Source: Apostichopus japonicus
Lineage: Eukaryota; Echinodermata; Holothuroidea; Aspidochirotida; Stichopodidae
Direction: 5' to 3'
Length of the DNA: 64,000 nt
Assembly: GCF_037975245.1 (NCBI RefSeq)
Contig: NC_092579.1
Coordinates: forward strand, 23,911,166 to 23,975,165
In this document: positions 63,585 to 64,000 of the stretch, piece after piece
How the letters are laid out: the number at the start of each line of letters is the position of its first letter
Numbering within the stretch: the first letter of the stretch is position 1
Translations under genes and position numbers: made by a program
The notes under the pieces: model-generated
Database searches by the model: none
The model's input: the letters and a program-made list of their open reading frames with translations, nothing else
Told to the model about the DNA's origin: nothing

Positions 63585-63979
63585 TCAAGCAAGTAAAGTT
63601 CTCATTTGTCCAAATAACCTGTCAGATTCACAACCTTGTAGCCATCTTTTGACATTTCCAGAGGCTCCCGACCTTTGACCTGCTTGATGCAAGGCACTGA
63701 AGACGACAGCATCCACAAAGGAGGATGTACTTTCTAAGAGCCAACTTTTCTTTCCCAGGTGTGAGTTGAGTGATCTCACCGCGGCTGCTCGTTCCTTCGT
63801 GTTCCCCCCGACCAGAGAGAAGGACGCCAAGTCCAGCCAGTGGTCGGCCAAACAAGCCGAATGTAGATCAGCTTCGTAACTCGGCTGAAACAGACGCGCT
63901 AGATAACGGGCTATGTTAGCTTCTCCACATATAGGGGTCTGGTCGCTAGGATTCACTCTCATTTCTGGACCATGTTTTA
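63585..63979 (-). CDS. AIMP2: AIMP2 (p38) last coding exon, partial gene
   Basis: AIMP2 is the scaffold subunit of the multi-aminoacyl-tRNA-synthetase complex; it binds Lys- and Asp-tRNA synthetases. This minus-strand terminal exon has the acceptor TTCTCTTCACAG, begins two bases into a codon, and ends MRTLLA then TGA (complement at 63,585-63,587). It encodes 130 complete residues of the GST-C-like domain. Markers matching vertebrate AIMP2 (recalled) are GEANIARYLARLF, a DHWLDLASF helix, KERAAAVRSLNSHLGKKSWL and NVKRWLQGCE near the end. The upstream exons (N-terminal region, thioredoxin-like part) are beyond the right edge. The second minus-strand frame (63,628-63,855) is a shadow. It is convergent with PRPSAP. 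Confidence 0.93.
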
Positions 63980-64000
63980 CTGTGAAGAGAAAGTGACAAT

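Overview
This window is animal (bilaterian) nuclear DNA with no prokaryotic operons. It is AT-rich and mostly non-coding, and it holds spliced genes with canonical GT/AG junctions, tRNA-derived SINEs, hAT-like and other small DNA transposons, minisatellites and microsatellites. The gene content (Caskin, PRPP-synthetase-associated protein, AIMP2) is metazoan. The repeat style, including clustered TAGGCCTA palindromes and ATAATAATA tracts followed by 'gcgc' tails, suggests a marine invertebrate deuterostome, possibly an echinoderm. That placement is inference.

Layout. (1) From 1 to 43,495 lies the 5' end of a Caskin gene on the minus strand. Coding exon 1 is at 43,405-43,495 and a 52-bp exon 2 at 2,738-2,789. 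They are separated by an intron of about 40.6 kb that accounts for most of the window. Later exons (ankyrin repeats, SH3, SAM) lie beyond the left edge. The intron carries a 1.1-kb 31-bp minisatellite, a G-run-rich (in the sense RNA) 19-bp minisatellite, a tRNA-derived SINE, a 3.7-kb element with ~740-bp terminal inverted repeats and a nested foldback, a perfect-looking 54-bp inverted repeat, and an ancient triplicated ~220-bp block. (2) From 43.5 to 50.8 kb is the divergent intergenic region between Caskin and PRPSAP, with two inverted copies of a second SINE family. (3) From 50,782 to 58,820 is a complete nine-exon PRPSAP gene on the plus strand (361 aa). (4) From 58.8 to 63.6 kb is the convergent 3' region, with a 603-bp hAT-like element flanked by an 8-bp target duplication and a second small inverted-repeat element. 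(5) From 63,585 to 63,979 is the last coding exon of AIMP2 on the minus strand, running off the right edge.

The genes do not form a pathway. PRPSAP is the regulatory partner of the PRPP synthetase that feeds nucleotide synthesis, AIMP2 is a scaffold of the multi-tRNA-synthetase complex, and Caskin is a neuronal/synaptic scaffold. Most long open frames in the window are chance frames or lie in repeats. I see no new defence or metabolic system. The most interesting items are the repeat architectures inside the giant Caskin intron, the overlapping uORF at the Caskin start, and the possible old linkage of Caskin with PRPSAP.
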